Source: Aureimonas sp. Leaf324 (GTDB taxonomy: Bacteria; Pseudomonadota; Alphaproteobacteria; Rhizobiales; Rhizobiaceae). From it: a stretch of DNA of 64,000 nt. A model generated the notes under the pieces. It searched no databases and was not told where the DNA came from. It saw only the letters and a program-made list of their open reading frames with translations. The stretch covers positions 187,329 through 251,328 of the forward strand of contig NZ_LMOH01000025.1 in the NCBI RefSeq assembly GCF_001423245.1, in the 5' to 3' direction. Position numbers and translations under genes: made by a program. Below are positions 7,921-16,774 of the stretch, in pieces. Numbering within the stretch: position 1 is the first letter of the stretch; each line of letters opens with the position of its first letter.

Positions 7921-9294
7921 ATGGCGCGCGACACCACCGACCTGACCCCGATCCGCTCCGTCGACGAACTGGTCGCCCATATCGCCGAGGGCGAGAAGCC
8001 GCCGCAGGATTTCCGGATCGGCACCGAGCACGAAAAGTTCGGCTTCTACACGGCCGACCTGTCGCCCGTGCCCTACGAGGGCGATCGCGGCATCCGTCGC
8101 CTTCTGGAGGGCATGGCCGCGCTGTCGGGCTGGGAGCCGATCCTCGACGAGGGGCGGATCATCGGGCTGGCGGGCGCCAGCGGCCAGGGCGCGATCTCGC
8201 TGGAGCCCGGCGGGCAGTTCGAGCTGTCGGGCGCCCCGCTGGAGACGCTGCACGAGACGTGCATCGAGACCGGCCGCCATCTCGCCGATGTCAGAGAGAT
8301 CGCCGATCCCCTCGGCATCCGCTTCCTCGGGATCGGATCGAGCCCGCTCTGGCGGCTCGACGAGACGCCGGTCATGCCGAAATCGCGCTACGCCATCATG
8401 GCGCGCTACATGCCCAAGGTCGGCACGCGCGGCCTCGACATGATGTTCCGCACCACCACCATCCAGGTGAATCTCGACTTCGCCTCGGAAGCCGACATGC
8501 GCGCCAAGATGCAGGTCGGCATGCGCCTGCAGGCCGTCGCCTCGGCGCTGTTCGCCAACTCGCCCTTCACCGAGGGGCAGCCGAACGGGCTCCTGTCCTG
8601 GCGCTCCGACGTCTGGTCCGACGTCGACAACCAGCGCTCCGGCCTCCTGCCCTTCGTGTTCGAGGAGAGCTTCGGCTATCGCGACTATGTCGAGTGGGCG
8701 CTGGACGTTCCGATGTATTTCGTGATGCGCGAGGGGCGCTACCACGACGCGACCGACATCACCTTCCGCCAGTTCCTCGACGGCGCGCTCAAGGGCCGGG
8801 TCGCACAGCCCGAACCCAACATGGGCGACTGGGCGAACCACCTGTCGACGCTGTTCCCGGACGTGCGCCTCAAGCGCTTCATCGAGATGCGCGGCGCCGA
8901 CGGCGGGCCGTGGCGCGGCATCTGCGCCCTGCCCGCCTACTGGACCGGCCTTCTCTACGACGAGGGCGCGCTCGACGCCGCGATGGAACTGACGCGCGAC
9001 ATCGACTTCGACGAGGCCTCGCGCCTGCGGGCGGGCGTGCCCCGCCTCGGCCTCGCGACCCCGTTCCGGGACGGCACCGTCCTCGATCTCGCGCGCGAGA
9101 CGCTGGAGATCGCCCGGCAGGGTCTTGCTGCGCGCGCGCGCCTCAACGAGGACGGCCACGACGAGACGATCTTCCTCGCGCCGCTCGCCGACATCCTGGC
9201 GCGCGGCGAGACGGCGGCCGAGGAGCTTCTGCGCCTCCATCGCGGGCCCTGGGGCGGGCGGATCGATCCCCTGTTCCAGCATCTCGCCTACTGA
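7921..9294 (+). CDS. gshA: glutamate-cysteine ligase, plant/alphaproteobacterial class
   Basis: A 457-residue enzyme catalysing ATP-dependent gamma-glutamylcysteine formation, the first step of glutathione synthesis. It belongs to the plant-type class common in alphaproteobacteria: FRIGTEHEKFGFY near residue 30, and GQGAISLEPGGQFELSGAP near residue 90. The ATG at 7921 has GGAG eight bases upstream and begins MARDTTDLTP, a typical N-terminus; an open frame upstream to 7759 has no matching sequence and is rejected. It follows rsmE and precedes the DUF937 gene. Confidence 0.94.
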   Translation: MARDTTDLTPIRSVDELVAHIAEGEKPPQDFRIGTEHEKFGFYTADLSPVPYEGDRGIRRLLEGMAALSGWEPILDEGRIIGLAGASGQGAISLEPGGQFELSGAPLETLHETCIETGRHLADVREIADPLGIRFLGIGSSPLWRLDETPVMPKSRYAIMARYMPKVGTRGLDMMFRTTTIQVNLDFASEADMRAKMQVGMRLQAVASALFANSPFTEGQPNGLLSWRSDVWSDVDNQRSGLLPFVFEESFGYRDYVEWALDVPMYFVMREGRYHDATDITFRQFLDGALKGRVAQPEPNMGDWANHLSTLFPDVRLKRFIEMRGADGGPWRGICALPAYWTGLLYDEGALDAAMELTRDIDFDEASRLRAGVPRLGLATPFRDGTVLDLARETLEIARQGLAARARLNEDGHDETIFLAPLADILARGETAAEELLRLHRGPWGGRIDPLFQHLAY

Positions 9295-9408
9295 AACGGG
9301 GCGAACGGCGGCGACATGCCGCCAACCGGCTTGGCAGCGCCGCCAGGGCGCGTCATGTTGCCCCTTCGCGCCGTGCGGCGTCTCGCACGGGGGAATACGG
9401 GGACCGGA

Positions 9409-10251
9409 ATGACCGATTTCTTCGACTGGCTCACCGCCACCGACGCGGGCGTCCTGGCCGACCGGCTGGCGACGCAGTTCCGTCTCAGCCAGGAGGAAAT
9501 GCGCCGCACGACGGACGCGCTGGTGCCGGCCTTCATGCTGGGCTTCCAGCGCTCGATGCTCGACCCCGATGCCTGGGGCAAGCTCCTGCGCGGTTTCGCA
9601 CCGTCGTTGCCCTTCGGCACGGCGTCCCCCCTGCCCTCGCAGGAAGCGGGCGAAGCCTTCGTGCGCACCCTGTTCGGACCCGAGCTCGCCGGTGCGGTGG
9701 CGCGCCAGGCCTCGCTCCTCAGCGGTCAGGCGCCGGACGTGATCGAGAAGATGATGCCGGCCCTCGGGCTCCTGTCGTTCCAGTCGATGCTGCAGACCAT
9801 GGCCGCCTTCGGCCGGCAGGCGCCGGGCTCCTATCCGAGCGACCCGGCGGGGCAGGCGATGGCGGAAGCCATGCGCCGGTCGGCCAACGCGCTGGAAGCC
9901 TTCAGCCGCCCCGCCGACGCGCCACGCTCGCAGCAGCAGGCGATGACCGATCTCTTCGCCGGCGCCTTGCGCGGCTGGCCCTGGATGAACGCGGCGGCCG
10001 CCCAGCTGATGGACCCAATGGCGCTGATGACGGCCTGGACCACCGGCTGGATGCGCCCGTCGGCGCCCGCCGCACCCCCGCCGCCGCGCCAGCCCGCCCC
10101 GGCGCCCGAGCGAGGGAGCACCGCGCCGTCCGGTCCCTTCGCGTTCGCCGGGATGCTGGCCAACGCGCAGTCGCTGCAGGCGGAGTACATGCGCGAGATG
10201 CTCGGGCTGTTCGATCGGTACGGCGCCGGCCCGCGCGCGCCCGGAAGCTGA
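9409..10251 (+). CDS. DUF937-like protein with proline-rich C-terminal region
   Basis: A 280-residue protein. Residues 5-150 resemble DUF937 proteins: a helical domain with repeated patterns of the type LADRLATQFRLSQEEMRRTTDALVPAFMLGF. An alanine/proline-rich linker (APAAPPPPRQPAPAPERG, about 223-240) separates a final helical segment. No signal peptide or enzymatic motif is seen. The function of DUF937 proteins is unknown. The start at 9409 is chosen because MTDFFDWL begins the recognisable domain and GGGG/GGAC-rich sequence precedes it. Confidence 0.7.
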   Translation: MTDFFDWLTATDAGVLADRLATQFRLSQEEMRRTTDALVPAFMLGFQRSMLDPDAWGKLLRGFAPSLPFGTASPLPSQEAGEAFVRTLFGPELAGAVARQASLLSGQAPDVIEKMMPALGLLSFQSMLQTMAAFGRQAPGSYPSDPAGQAMAEAMRRSANALEAFSRPADAPRSQQQAMTDLFAGALRGWPWMNAAAAQLMDPMALMTAWTTGWMRPSAPAAPPPPRQPAPAPERGSTAPSGPFAFAGMLANAQSLQAEYMREMLGLFDRYGAGPRAPGS

Positions 10252-10319
10252 ACGGAGCGGCGGAGGCCCGATCCTGCAAGGCTTGGGGCGCGCCGACGCA
10301 AGTTTGCACGCGAACGCTA

Positions 10320-10349
10320 TTGGAAGAGCGGGGCCCTGCCGCCTATAAT
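10320..10349 (+). promoter_or_regulatory. candidate sigma-70 promoter for the CNNM/CBS gene
   Basis: TTGGAA (10320-10325) and TATAAT (10344-10349) are separated by 18 bases, 47 bases before the start codon at 10397. The -10 is perfect and the -35 matches TTGACA at four of six positions. No experiment is implied; the match stands out in an otherwise GC-rich gap. Confidence 0.55.
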
Positions 10350-10396
10350 CCCGCGCATCGTCAATCGAGGGACTCGAGGTCCCTCACGGATACCGG

Positions 10397-11710
10397 ATGC
10401 TAGTCGCTAACCTTCTGATCGTCGTCTTCCTGATTCTTCTCAACGGCTTTTTTGCGATGTCGGAACTGGCGGTGGTCTCATCCCGCCGCGCCCGTCTCCA
10501 GCAGATGGCACAAAGCGGGAAGCGAGGGGCGGAAGGGGCGATCAAGCTGATCGACGACCCGACGAGCTTCCTGTCCACCGTCCAGATCGGCATCACGCTC
10601 GTCGGCATCTTCGCCGGCGCCTACGGTGGCTCGGTGTTCGCCGGCCCGCTGGCCGAGTTCCTGGCGCCGCTTCCGGTGATCGGCGCCTATGCGGAAGGCT
10701 TCGCCTTCGGCCTCGTGGTCGTCCTCATCACCTATTTCTCGCTGATCCTCGGCGAGTTGGTCCCCAAACGCTTCGCGCTGGCCAATCCGGAGGCGATCGC
10801 CTGCTTCGTGTCGTCGCCGATGCGTGCGCTCGCCAAGATCGGAGCGCCGATCGTCTGGTTCCTGCGCGTCTCGACCGAGACCGTGGGCAAGCTCGTCGGC
10901 GCCAACGAGAAGAACGAGAACGCCGTGACCGAGGAAGAGGTCAAGGCGATGATCGCCGAGGGCACCGAATCGGGCGTCTTCGAGGAGAAGGAGCGCGAGA
11001 TGATCGAGGGGGTGCTGCGCATCGCCGATCGCAACGTGCGTTCCATCATGGTGCCGCGTCCCGACGTCGCCTGGATCTCGCTGGCCGATTCGCCGGACGC
11101 GATCCTCGACGAGATCCATTCGAGCGGCCACTCGCGCTTCCCCGTCGCCTCCGAGGACGTCGACGACCTCGTCGGCGTGGTGCAGGCCAAGGAACTCCTG
11201 GAGCAGTACCGCCAGACCGGCTCGATCGACGTGCGCACCGCCGTGCGCGAGCCGCTCTACGTCAACGAGACCATGCCGGTCCTCAAGCTTCTCGACCGGT
11301 TCCGCGCGGTCAACATCCACATGGCGATCGTGCTCGACGAGTACGGCTCGTTCGAGGGCGTGGTGACGCCGACCGACATCCTCGCCGCCATCGCGGGCTC
11401 GCTGCCCGAGGGCGCCGAGGAGGACTATTCGGCCGTGCGCCGCGACGACGGCTCCTATCTCATCGACGCCGGCATGCCGATCGACGACGTCGAGCGGACG
11501 CTCGGCTCGGCACAGCTGCCGCGCGAGCGCGACTACGAAACGCTGGCCGGCTTCATCCTCGACCAGTTCGGCCACATCCCCGAGGTCGGCGAATCGATCC
11601 AGTACGGTGCCTGGCGCTTCGAGGTGGTCGATCTCGACGGGCGGCGCGTCGACAAGATCCTCGCGGTGCAGACCGGCGAACTCGTGGGCGCGATGCGCGA
11701 GGACGCCTGA
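10397..11710 (+). CDS. hemolysin family protein, CNNM (DUF21)-CBS-CorC domain transporter-like
   Basis: A 437-residue protein with the classical three-part layout: an N-terminal DUF21/CNNM membrane domain with about four hydrophobic segments (residues 1-190, including GSVFAGPLAEF and SLILGELVPKRFAL), a CBS pair (about 215-335, with VMVPRPDVAWISL and VVTPTDILAAIAG), and a C-terminal CorC_HlyC domain (about 350-430). The family includes Mg2+/Co2+ transporters and efflux-related proteins. Despite the name, direct haemolytic activity is not established. A strong hairpin terminator follows at 11743-11776. Confidence 0.92.
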   Translation: MLVANLLIVVFLILLNGFFAMSELAVVSSRRARLQQMAQSGKRGAEGAIKLIDDPTSFLSTVQIGITLVGIFAGAYGGSVFAGPLAEFLAPLPVIGAYAEGFAFGLVVVLITYFSLILGELVPKRFALANPEAIACFVSSPMRALAKIGAPIVWFLRVSTETVGKLVGANEKNENAVTEEEVKAMIAEGTESGVFEEKEREMIEGVLRIADRNVRSIMVPRPDVAWISLADSPDAILDEIHSSGHSRFPVASEDVDDLVGVVQAKELLEQYRQTGSIDVRTAVREPLYVNETMPVLKLLDRFRAVNIHMAIVLDEYGSFEGVVTPTDILAAIAGSLPEGAEEDYSAVRRDDGSYLIDAGMPIDDVERTLGSAQLPRERDYETLAGFILDQFGHIPEVGESIQYGAWRFEVVDLDGRRVDKILAVQTGELVGAMREDA

Positions 11711-11742
11711 CCGCGCCGGCGCAGCTTGACGCCCGGACATGA

Positions 11743-11776
11743 AAAAGGCCGCCGCGGTTCCTCGCGGCGGCCTTTT
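11743..11776. terminator. bidirectional intrinsic terminator
   Basis: A 14-bp perfect stem AAAAGGCCGCCGCG (11743-11756) pairs with CGCGGCGGCCTTTT (11763-11776) around a 6-base loop, with T-runs on both sides. It lies between convergent genes (CNNM and DUF1127) and should work in both directions. Confidence 0.92.
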
Positions 11777-11795
11777 CTGTTGGGGCTTGCGACGC

Positions 11796-12080
11796 TCAGT
11801 CCCGGCGGGGGCTGACGCGGCCGCGCCGGCGGGCGGCGGCGAGCGCCAGCTTGAAGGTCGGGTCCTCGCGCCAGTCGGCGTGCAGCGCCTCGTGCACGTC
11901 GTCCCGCTTCAGACCGATGTCCTTCAGGAGGTGGTCGGGAAGCTCGGACACGCGATAGGCGGCGCGGCGATTGAGGAGCGTGCGGACGATCGCGCGGAAG
12001 GCGGGAAAGGCCAGGCCACCCTTGGTCGGGGCGAGCATGTCCATCACGGACGGGCGGGGCGTCTTCGTAGCGAGCGTCAT
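11796..12080 (-). CDS. DUF1127 domain protein
   Basis: A 94-residue basic protein. The DUF1127 core is YRVSELPDHLLKDIGLKRDDV (about residues 43-63), a small arginine-rich motif widespread in alphaproteobacteria and linked in some to RNA binding or phosphate/nitrogen responses. The ATG at 12078-12080 is preceded by AGGAG on the minus strand, so this start is chosen over a longer open frame. It is divergent from the LysR gene and ends at the shared terminator. Its specific role is unknown. Confidence 0.85.
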   Translation of the reverse strand: MTLATKTPRPSVMDMLAPTKGGLAFPAFRAIVRTLLNRRAAYRVSELPDHLLKDIGLKRDDVHEALHADWREDPTFKLALAAARRRGRVSPRRD

Positions 12081-12223
12081 GGCGAGGTCTCCTTTCGAGG
12101 GCCATACGGTGCGTCGGGACAAGGCGGGGCCGTTCCGCCGGACGGAGGGTCCGGCGGCGGAAACGATCGGCGCGGTGTTGACGAGGATGGAGATAGATCG
12201 GCTTGACGGATCAGGCCAACGAA

Positions 12224-12255
12224 TGTTCCTTATGAACAGCATCATCAATCCTGAT
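12224..12255. promoter_or_regulatory. candidate LysR-type operator dyads
   Basis: Two inverted repeats lie in the DUF1127-LysR intergenic region: TGTTC-CTTAT-GAACA (12224-12238) and ATC-N9-GAT (12241-12255), the second fitting the loose T-N11-A LysR-type rule. Both sit within 45 bases of the LysR start. Autoregulation is an inference only. Confidence 0.35.
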
Positions 12256-12266
12256 GGGTCGCCGCC

Positions 12267-13220
12267 ATGGCCTCGCCGCTCGATCTCGACCAGCTCCGCA
12301 CCTTCGTCGCCATCGTCGACACCGGAAGCTTCACCCGCGCGGCGGAGGAGGTGTTCAAGACGCAGTCCGCCGTCTCCATGCAGGTGCGCCGGCTGGAGGA
12401 GCGGCTCGGCGCCGATCTCTTCGAGCGCAACGGGCGGACCGTGAAGCTTACCGACGACGGGGCACGGCTCCTGACCTATGCGCGGCGGATGCTCTGCCTC
12501 AGCCAGGAAACCCTATCGGCCTTCGACGAGGAGACGATCGAGGGCCACGTGCGCATCGGCCTGCCGGACGACTATGCCGAGCGCTTCCTGCCGGAGATCA
12601 TGGCCCGCTTCGTGCGGTCCAACCCGAGAGTGGAACTGCAGATCGCCTGCGAGACGACCTCGAGCCTGATCGAGCACGTCGAGAAGAACCATCTCGACGT
12701 CGCCCTCGTCTGCCCGACCAAGACCCATGCCTGGTCCGAGATCGTGCGCACCGAACCGCTGCACTTCGTCACCTCGGCCGCCCATTCGGTGCACGAGGAG
12801 CCCGTGCTGCCGCTGGCGATCGGCCGGCCGGACTGCGGCTGGCGCCAGCAGGGCATCGAGGCGCTGCGGCGCGTCGGGCGCGAGCACCGCATCCTCTTCA
12901 CCTCGTGGTCGGCGCAGATCGTCACCTCCGCCGTGCTCGCCGGGCTGGCGGTCAGCGTGCTGCCGGAATGCGCGCTGCGGCCGGGCATGCGCGTCCTCAC
13001 CGAGGCCGAAGGCTTCCCGCGGCTCACCGACGCCCAGATCGCCCTCATGCGTGGGCGCAACAGCCAGTCCTCGGCGGTCGCGGCGCTCGTCCAGCACATC
13101 CGCGAGAGCCTGCAGAACCTGCCGGTAACGCCGCGCGAGACCATCGCGTCGCGCCTGCCGGAAACGCGGATGATCCGCTCGCAGCGCCTGCGTCCGGGCG
13201 TGGGGCTTGCCGGATGGTGA
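12267..13220 (+). CDS. LysR family transcriptional regulator
   Basis: A 317-residue regulator. The N-terminal winged helix-turn-helix (about 5-65) includes [36 protein letters not shown], the typical LysR recognition region, followed by a linker helix and a periplasmic-binding-protein-like effector domain (about 95-300). The effector is unknown. The stop overlaps the start of xseA (ATGGTGA), so the two are translationally coupled, which is unusual for an exonuclease VII gene and probably reflects compaction rather than shared function. Confidence 0.92.
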   Translation: MASPLDLDQLRTFVAIVDTGSFTRAAEEVFKTQSAVSMQVRRLEERLGADLFERNGRTVKLTDDGARLLTYARRMLCLSQETLSAFDEETIEGHVRIGLPDDYAERFLPEIMARFVRSNPRVELQIACETTSSLIEHVEKNHLDVALVCPTKTHAWSEIVRTEPLHFVTSAAHSVHEEPVLPLAIGRPDCGWRQQGIEALRRVGREHRILFTSWSAQIVTSAVLAGLAVSVLPECALRPGMRVLTEAEGFPRLTDAQIALMRGRNSQSSAVAALVQHIRESLQNLPVTPRETIASRLPETRMIRSQRLRPGVGLAGW

Positions 13221-14833
13221 AGCGTGCACGCGCGGCGATCGCGCCGGTCGAGGACGTCGTGGAAGCCAAGGCCGGCAGCAACGTCGCGGAATATTCCGTC
13301 TCGGAGATTTCCGGCGCGCTGAAGCGAACGGTCGAGGACACGTACGGGCACGTGCGGGTGCGCGGCGAGGTGTCGGGCTATCGCGGGCCGCATTCGTCGG
13401 GCCACGCCTATTTCGCCCTCAAGGACGACCGCTCGCGGCTCGAGGCCGTGGTCTGGCGCACGACCTTCTCCAAGCTTGCCTTCAAGCCCGAGGAAGGGCT
13501 CGAGGTCGTCGTCACCGGCAAGCTGACGACATTCCCGGGCTCGTCGAAATACCAGATCGTGGTGGAGGCGATGCAGCCGGCCGGGGCCGGCGCGCTGATG
13601 GCGCTCCTCAACGAGCGCCGGCTGAAGCTGGAGGCCGAGGGGTTGTTCGCGGCGGACCGGAAACGCCCGCTGCCCTTCATGCCGCGCGTCATCGGCGTCG
13701 TGACCTCGCCGACCGGCGCGGTGATCCGCGACATCCGGCATCGCATCGCCGACCGCTTCCCGCTCCACGTCCTCGTCTGGCCGGTGCGCGTGCAGGGCGA
13801 GACCTGCGGCGAGGAGGTCGCGGCCGCAATCGACGGGTTCAACGCCATCGAGCCGGGCGGCCCGGTTCCGCGGCCGGACGTCCTCATCGTGGCGCGCGGC
13901 GGCGGCAGCCTCGAGGATCTCTGGGGCTTCAACGACGAGGGCGTGGTGCGCGCTGCCGCCCGCTCCGCCATCCCGTTGATCTCGGCGGTCGGGCACGAGA
14001 CGGACTGGACGCTGATCGACCATGCGGCCGACCGCCGGGCGCCGACGCCGACCGGGGCCGCCGAGATGGCCGTGCCGGTGCGCGCCGACCTCGTGGCGAC
14101 GCTCGCCGCAATGGACGCGCGCGCCTCGGCCGCGGTCTCGCGCACCCTGCAGGCCGAGCGCCGCGCCGTTGCCCACCTCGCCCGCGCCCTGCCCTCGCCC
14201 GACCTCCTCCTGTCGCTGCCGCGCCGCCGGCTGGACGAGGCCGAGACCGGGCTTGGACGCGCGCTGCGCTTCTACACCGCCGAGCGCCGGCGGATGCTCG
14301 GCGACGCGGCGGCCGAACTCTCGCCCACCCGCCTCGAAGCGGCGATCCGCGACCGCCGCGCCGACCTGCGCCACGCCGAGGCCGGCATCTTCCACGCCCT
14401 CACCCGTGCGCTCACGCGGCGCCGCCACCAGCTGGAACGACTGGAAGGATCGCTCCGCCCGCATGTCGTCGCCGCGCGCTCCGACCAGGCGCGCCTGCGT
14501 CTCGCGCAGGCTGGCGAGCGCATGGACCGGGCGTTCGGCGATCTCGTCTCGCGCCGCAAGGTGGCGCTCTCGGGAGCCTGGCGCGTCGCCGCCAGCCTCG
14601 ACCCCCGGCAGGTGCTGGAGCGGGGATACGCCATCGTGCGCGGGGCCGACAACACGCCGATCACGAGAGCCGAGGACCTGAAGCCCGGCACCGCGTTCGA
14701 GGTGGAGTTCGCCCACGGCCACCGCCGCGCGGCCGTCGCGACCGAGGGGGACGGCGAGGCACCGCGCCCTGCCAGGCCGGGACGGCGCAAGTCCGTGCTT
14801 GCGACGGCGACGGACCAGGGCGACCTGTTCTGA
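13214..14833 (+). CDS. xseA: exodeoxyribonuclease VII large subunit
   Basis: A 539-residue protein. An N-terminal OB-fold (about 25-120: [20 protein letters not shown]) precedes the catalytic domain with [14 protein letters not shown] (161-174), [10 protein letters not shown] (228-237), [10 protein letters not shown] (260-269) and APTPTGAAE (276-284), followed by a long alpha-helical, arginine-rich region. With the small subunit XseB (not in this window) it degrades single-stranded DNA to oligonucleotides. The ATG at 13214 overlaps the LysR stop by 7 bases; continuing open frame upstream belongs to no recognisable domain. Confidence 0.95.
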   Translation: MVKRARAAIAPVEDVVEAKAGSNVAEYSVSEISGALKRTVEDTYGHVRVRGEVSGYRGPHSSGHAYFALKDDRSRLEAVVWRTTFSKLAFKPEEGLEVVVTGKLTTFPGSSKYQIVVEAMQPAGAGALMALLNERRLKLEAEGLFAADRKRPLPFMPRVIGVVTSPTGAVIRDIRHRIADRFPLHVLVWPVRVQGETCGEEVAAAIDGFNAIEPGGPVPRPDVLIVARGGGSLEDLWGFNDEGVVRAAARSAIPLISAVGHETDWTLIDHAADRRAPTPTGAAEMAVPVRADLVATLAAMDARASAAVSRTLQAERRAVAHLARALPSPDLLLSLPRRRLDEAETGLGRALRFYTAERRRMLGDAAAELSPTRLEAAIRDRRADLRHAEAGIFHALTRALTRRRHQLERLEGSLRPHVVAARSDQARLRLAQAGERMDRAFGDLVSRRKVALSGAWRVAASLDPRQVLERGYAIVRGADNTPITRAEDLKPGTAFEVEFAHGHRRAAVATEGDGEAPRPARPGRRKSVLATATDQGDLF

Positions 14834-15035
14834 TCGCCCGCTATGCGGTCAGTGCATCGATGTTGTGCCGTTCAGCGATCTTGAATTGAAAAGTTGATTC
14901 CCATACGCGTGATAGTTGACGGCTGAACACCCGATCGATCAAATCAGTCCCGAAACGATTCTCGTTTGTCCGGAGCCTGCGTTGTCCGCCCAGCTGCCTC
15001 CCCAACATCAGCCGAGCGGTCGGGGTTCGAGGCGG

Positions 15036-15503
15036 ATGCTGACCGGGGAAATCATCTGGGAGTTCGGGCAGAACACCATGTCGGTCAGTCCGGAGCTCGC
15101 CGAGCGGCTGGGTTTCGAGCGCACCAGTGCTCATGCGGTCGAGATCACGAGCTTTCGCGATCGCGTCGTCCGCGAGGACCTTGTCGTCCTCTACGAGCGC
15201 ATGTCGCGCAGCTTCCTGCGCTCGGAACCGATGGTCAACGTCTACGGGCTCCATCTCGCCGACGGGACGGTCCGCCGGGTGCGCAGCCTCAGCCAGTGGA
15301 AGATGAGCGACGCCGGCCAGCCGACGCTCTACACGGCCTCCATCGCGGAGGTGCAGAGCCGGCTCCACAGCGGGATCGAGGACGAGTTCATCGAACGCAT
15401 GATCGACCTGCGCTTCCTCGCCGAGCGGGCCGAGGACGACCGCTACCGGCAGATCGTCGACCGGATGCTGCGCGAGATCTGGACGCACCGCCGCCCGACT
15501 TGA
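15036..15503 (+). CDS. PAS-like sensory domain protein, hypothetical
   Basis: A 155-residue protein from the ATG at 15036, which has GAGG just upstream; in-frame TTG starts at 14982 (GGAG upstream) or 14916 would add 18 or 40 residues of low-complexity sequence. The body resembles a PAS fold: WEFGQNTMSVSPELAERLGF, then REDLVVLYERMSRSFL, VYGLHLADGTVRRVRSLSQW and YTASIAEVQ, matching the alternation of the PAS_3 type. No output domain is attached, and a charged helical tail follows. The ligand and partner are unknown. It ends inside a bidirectional hairpin before the convergent alcohol dehydrogenase gene. Confidence 0.6.
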   Translation: MLTGEIIWEFGQNTMSVSPELAERLGFERTSAHAVEITSFRDRVVREDLVVLYERMSRSFLRSEPMVNVYGLHLADGTVRRVRSLSQWKMSDAGQPTLYTASIAEVQSRLHSGIEDEFIERMIDLRFLAERAEDDRYRQIVDRMLREIWTHRRPT

Positions 15504-15518
15504 GGCCGGGCGGCGGTG
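15486..15518. terminator. bidirectional hairpin overlapping a stop codon
   Basis: A 12-bp perfect stem CACCGCCGCCCG (15486-15497) pairs with CGGGCGGCGGTG (15507-15518) around a 9-base loop that contains the TGA stop of the PAS-like gene. It separates that gene from the convergent alcohol dehydrogenase. There is no T-run, so it may also act in mRNA 3-prime stability. Confidence 0.65.
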
Positions 15519-15524
15519 CGGCGA

Positions 15525-16580
15525 TCAGGCGGCCTTCTTCAGGGTCGCCATGTCGATCACGAAGCGGTACTTCACGTCGCTCTTCAGCATCCGCGCATAG
15601 GCCGCCTCGATATCCTTGATGTCGATCATCTCGATGTCCGAGGTGATGTTGTGCTCGGCGCAGAAGTCGAGCATCTCCTGCGTCTCCGCGATGCCGCCGA
15701 TCAAGGATCCCGCGAACGAGCGGCGCTTCCAGATCACCGAGAAGGCGGCGACCGAGAGCGGCTTCTCCGGGGCGCCGACCTGGCACATCGTGCCGTCGCG
15801 CTTCAGGAGGTTGAGGTAGGCGTTGACGTCGTGGTCGGCGGCGACGCAATCGAGGATGAAGTCGAAGGAGGTCGCGTGCGCCTCCATCTGCTTCGGATCG
15901 GTCGAGACGATCACCTCGTCGGCGCCCAGACGCTTGGCGTCGTCGGCCTTCTTCGGCGAGGTCGTGAACAGGACGACATGCGCGCCCATCGCATGGGCGA
16001 GCTTCACGCCCATATGGCCAAGACCGCCGAGACCCACGATGCCGACCTTCTGGCCCGGCTGGACGTTCCAGCGGCGCAGCGGCGAATAGGTCGTGATCCC
16101 CGCGCACAGGAGCGGCGCGACGGCGGCGAGCTCGAGGTTCTCCGGGATGCGCAGCGTGAAGCCCTCGTCCACCACGATGGCGTCGGAATAGCCGCCCATC
16201 GTGACCTTGCCGGTTTCCTTCTCGATGCCGTTGTAGGTGCCGACGAAGCCGTTGTCGCAATACTGCTCGAGGCCGTCGGCGCAGTTCGGGCAGTTCTGGC
16301 ACGAGCCGACCATGCAGCCGACGCCGGCGAGGTCGCCGACCTTGAACTTGGTGACGGCGGAGCCGACCTCCGACACGCGGCCGACGATCTCGTGGCCGGG
16401 CAGGCAGGGGTAGATCGTGTTCTGCCACTCGTTGCGGGCCTGGTGCAGGTCGGAATGGCAGACGCCGCAGAACAGGATGTCGATCTTGACGTCCCGCTCG
16501 CCGACGTCGCGGCGCTCGAACGTCGTGCGCGACAGCGGCTTGTCGGCGGAGTCCGTGGCAAAGCCTTCGCAGCGGAACAT
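15525..16580 (-). CDS. zinc-dependent NAD(P) alcohol dehydrogenase, CAD-like
   Basis: A 351-residue medium-chain dehydrogenase of the cinnamyl-alcohol dehydrogenase/YahK class. Catalytic zinc ligands: Cys38 in CGVCHSD, His63-Glu64 in GHEIVG and Cys159. Structural zinc: Cys94, 97, 100 and 108. The Rossmann motif GLGGLG is at 183-188, and the following TTSPKK (206-211) suggests a preference for NADPH. It should reduce aldehydes or oxidise alcohols of broad range. The ATG at 16578-16580 is preceded by GGAGAA; longer upstream frame is rejected. It is divergent from the hydrolase-fusion gene. Confidence 0.93.
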   Translation of the reverse strand: MFRCEGFATDSADKPLSRTTFERRDVGERDVKIDILFCGVCHSDLHQARNEWQNTIYPCLPGHEIVGRVSEVGSAVTKFKVGDLAGVGCMVGSCQNCPNCADGLEQYCDNGFVGTYNGIEKETGKVTMGGYSDAIVVDEGFTLRIPENLELAAVAPLLCAGITTYSPLRRWNVQPGQKVGIVGLGGLGHMGVKLAHAMGAHVVLFTTSPKKADDAKRLGADEVIVSTDPKQMEAHATSFDFILDCVAADHDVNAYLNLLKRDGTMCQVGAPEKPLSVAAFSVIWKRRSFAGSLIGGIAETQEMLDFCAEHNITSDIEMIDIKDIEAAYARMLKSDVKYRFVIDMATLKKAA

Positions 16581-16774
16581 GGGCAATTCTCCGTTGATGG
16601 GTATGGGCGCGCAAATAGGTCCGACCGGTCGCGCGCAAAGGGTCATGGCGCGATGGCGCCGACAGGGGCGTGACAGCCGTGCGGGGCGACAGTTTGCAGC
16701 AGGCGCAGGCGGAACCCGTTGGCCGCCCAAACTTTAGACGGGCTCGAAGATTCCATTTCGGTCCTGCGGAGCCC

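Noticed and set aside
12572-14722. Open frame of 716 codons antisense to xseA and the LysR gene
   Set aside because: It covers two confirmed genes and shows only Arg/Ala/Gly-rich sequence.
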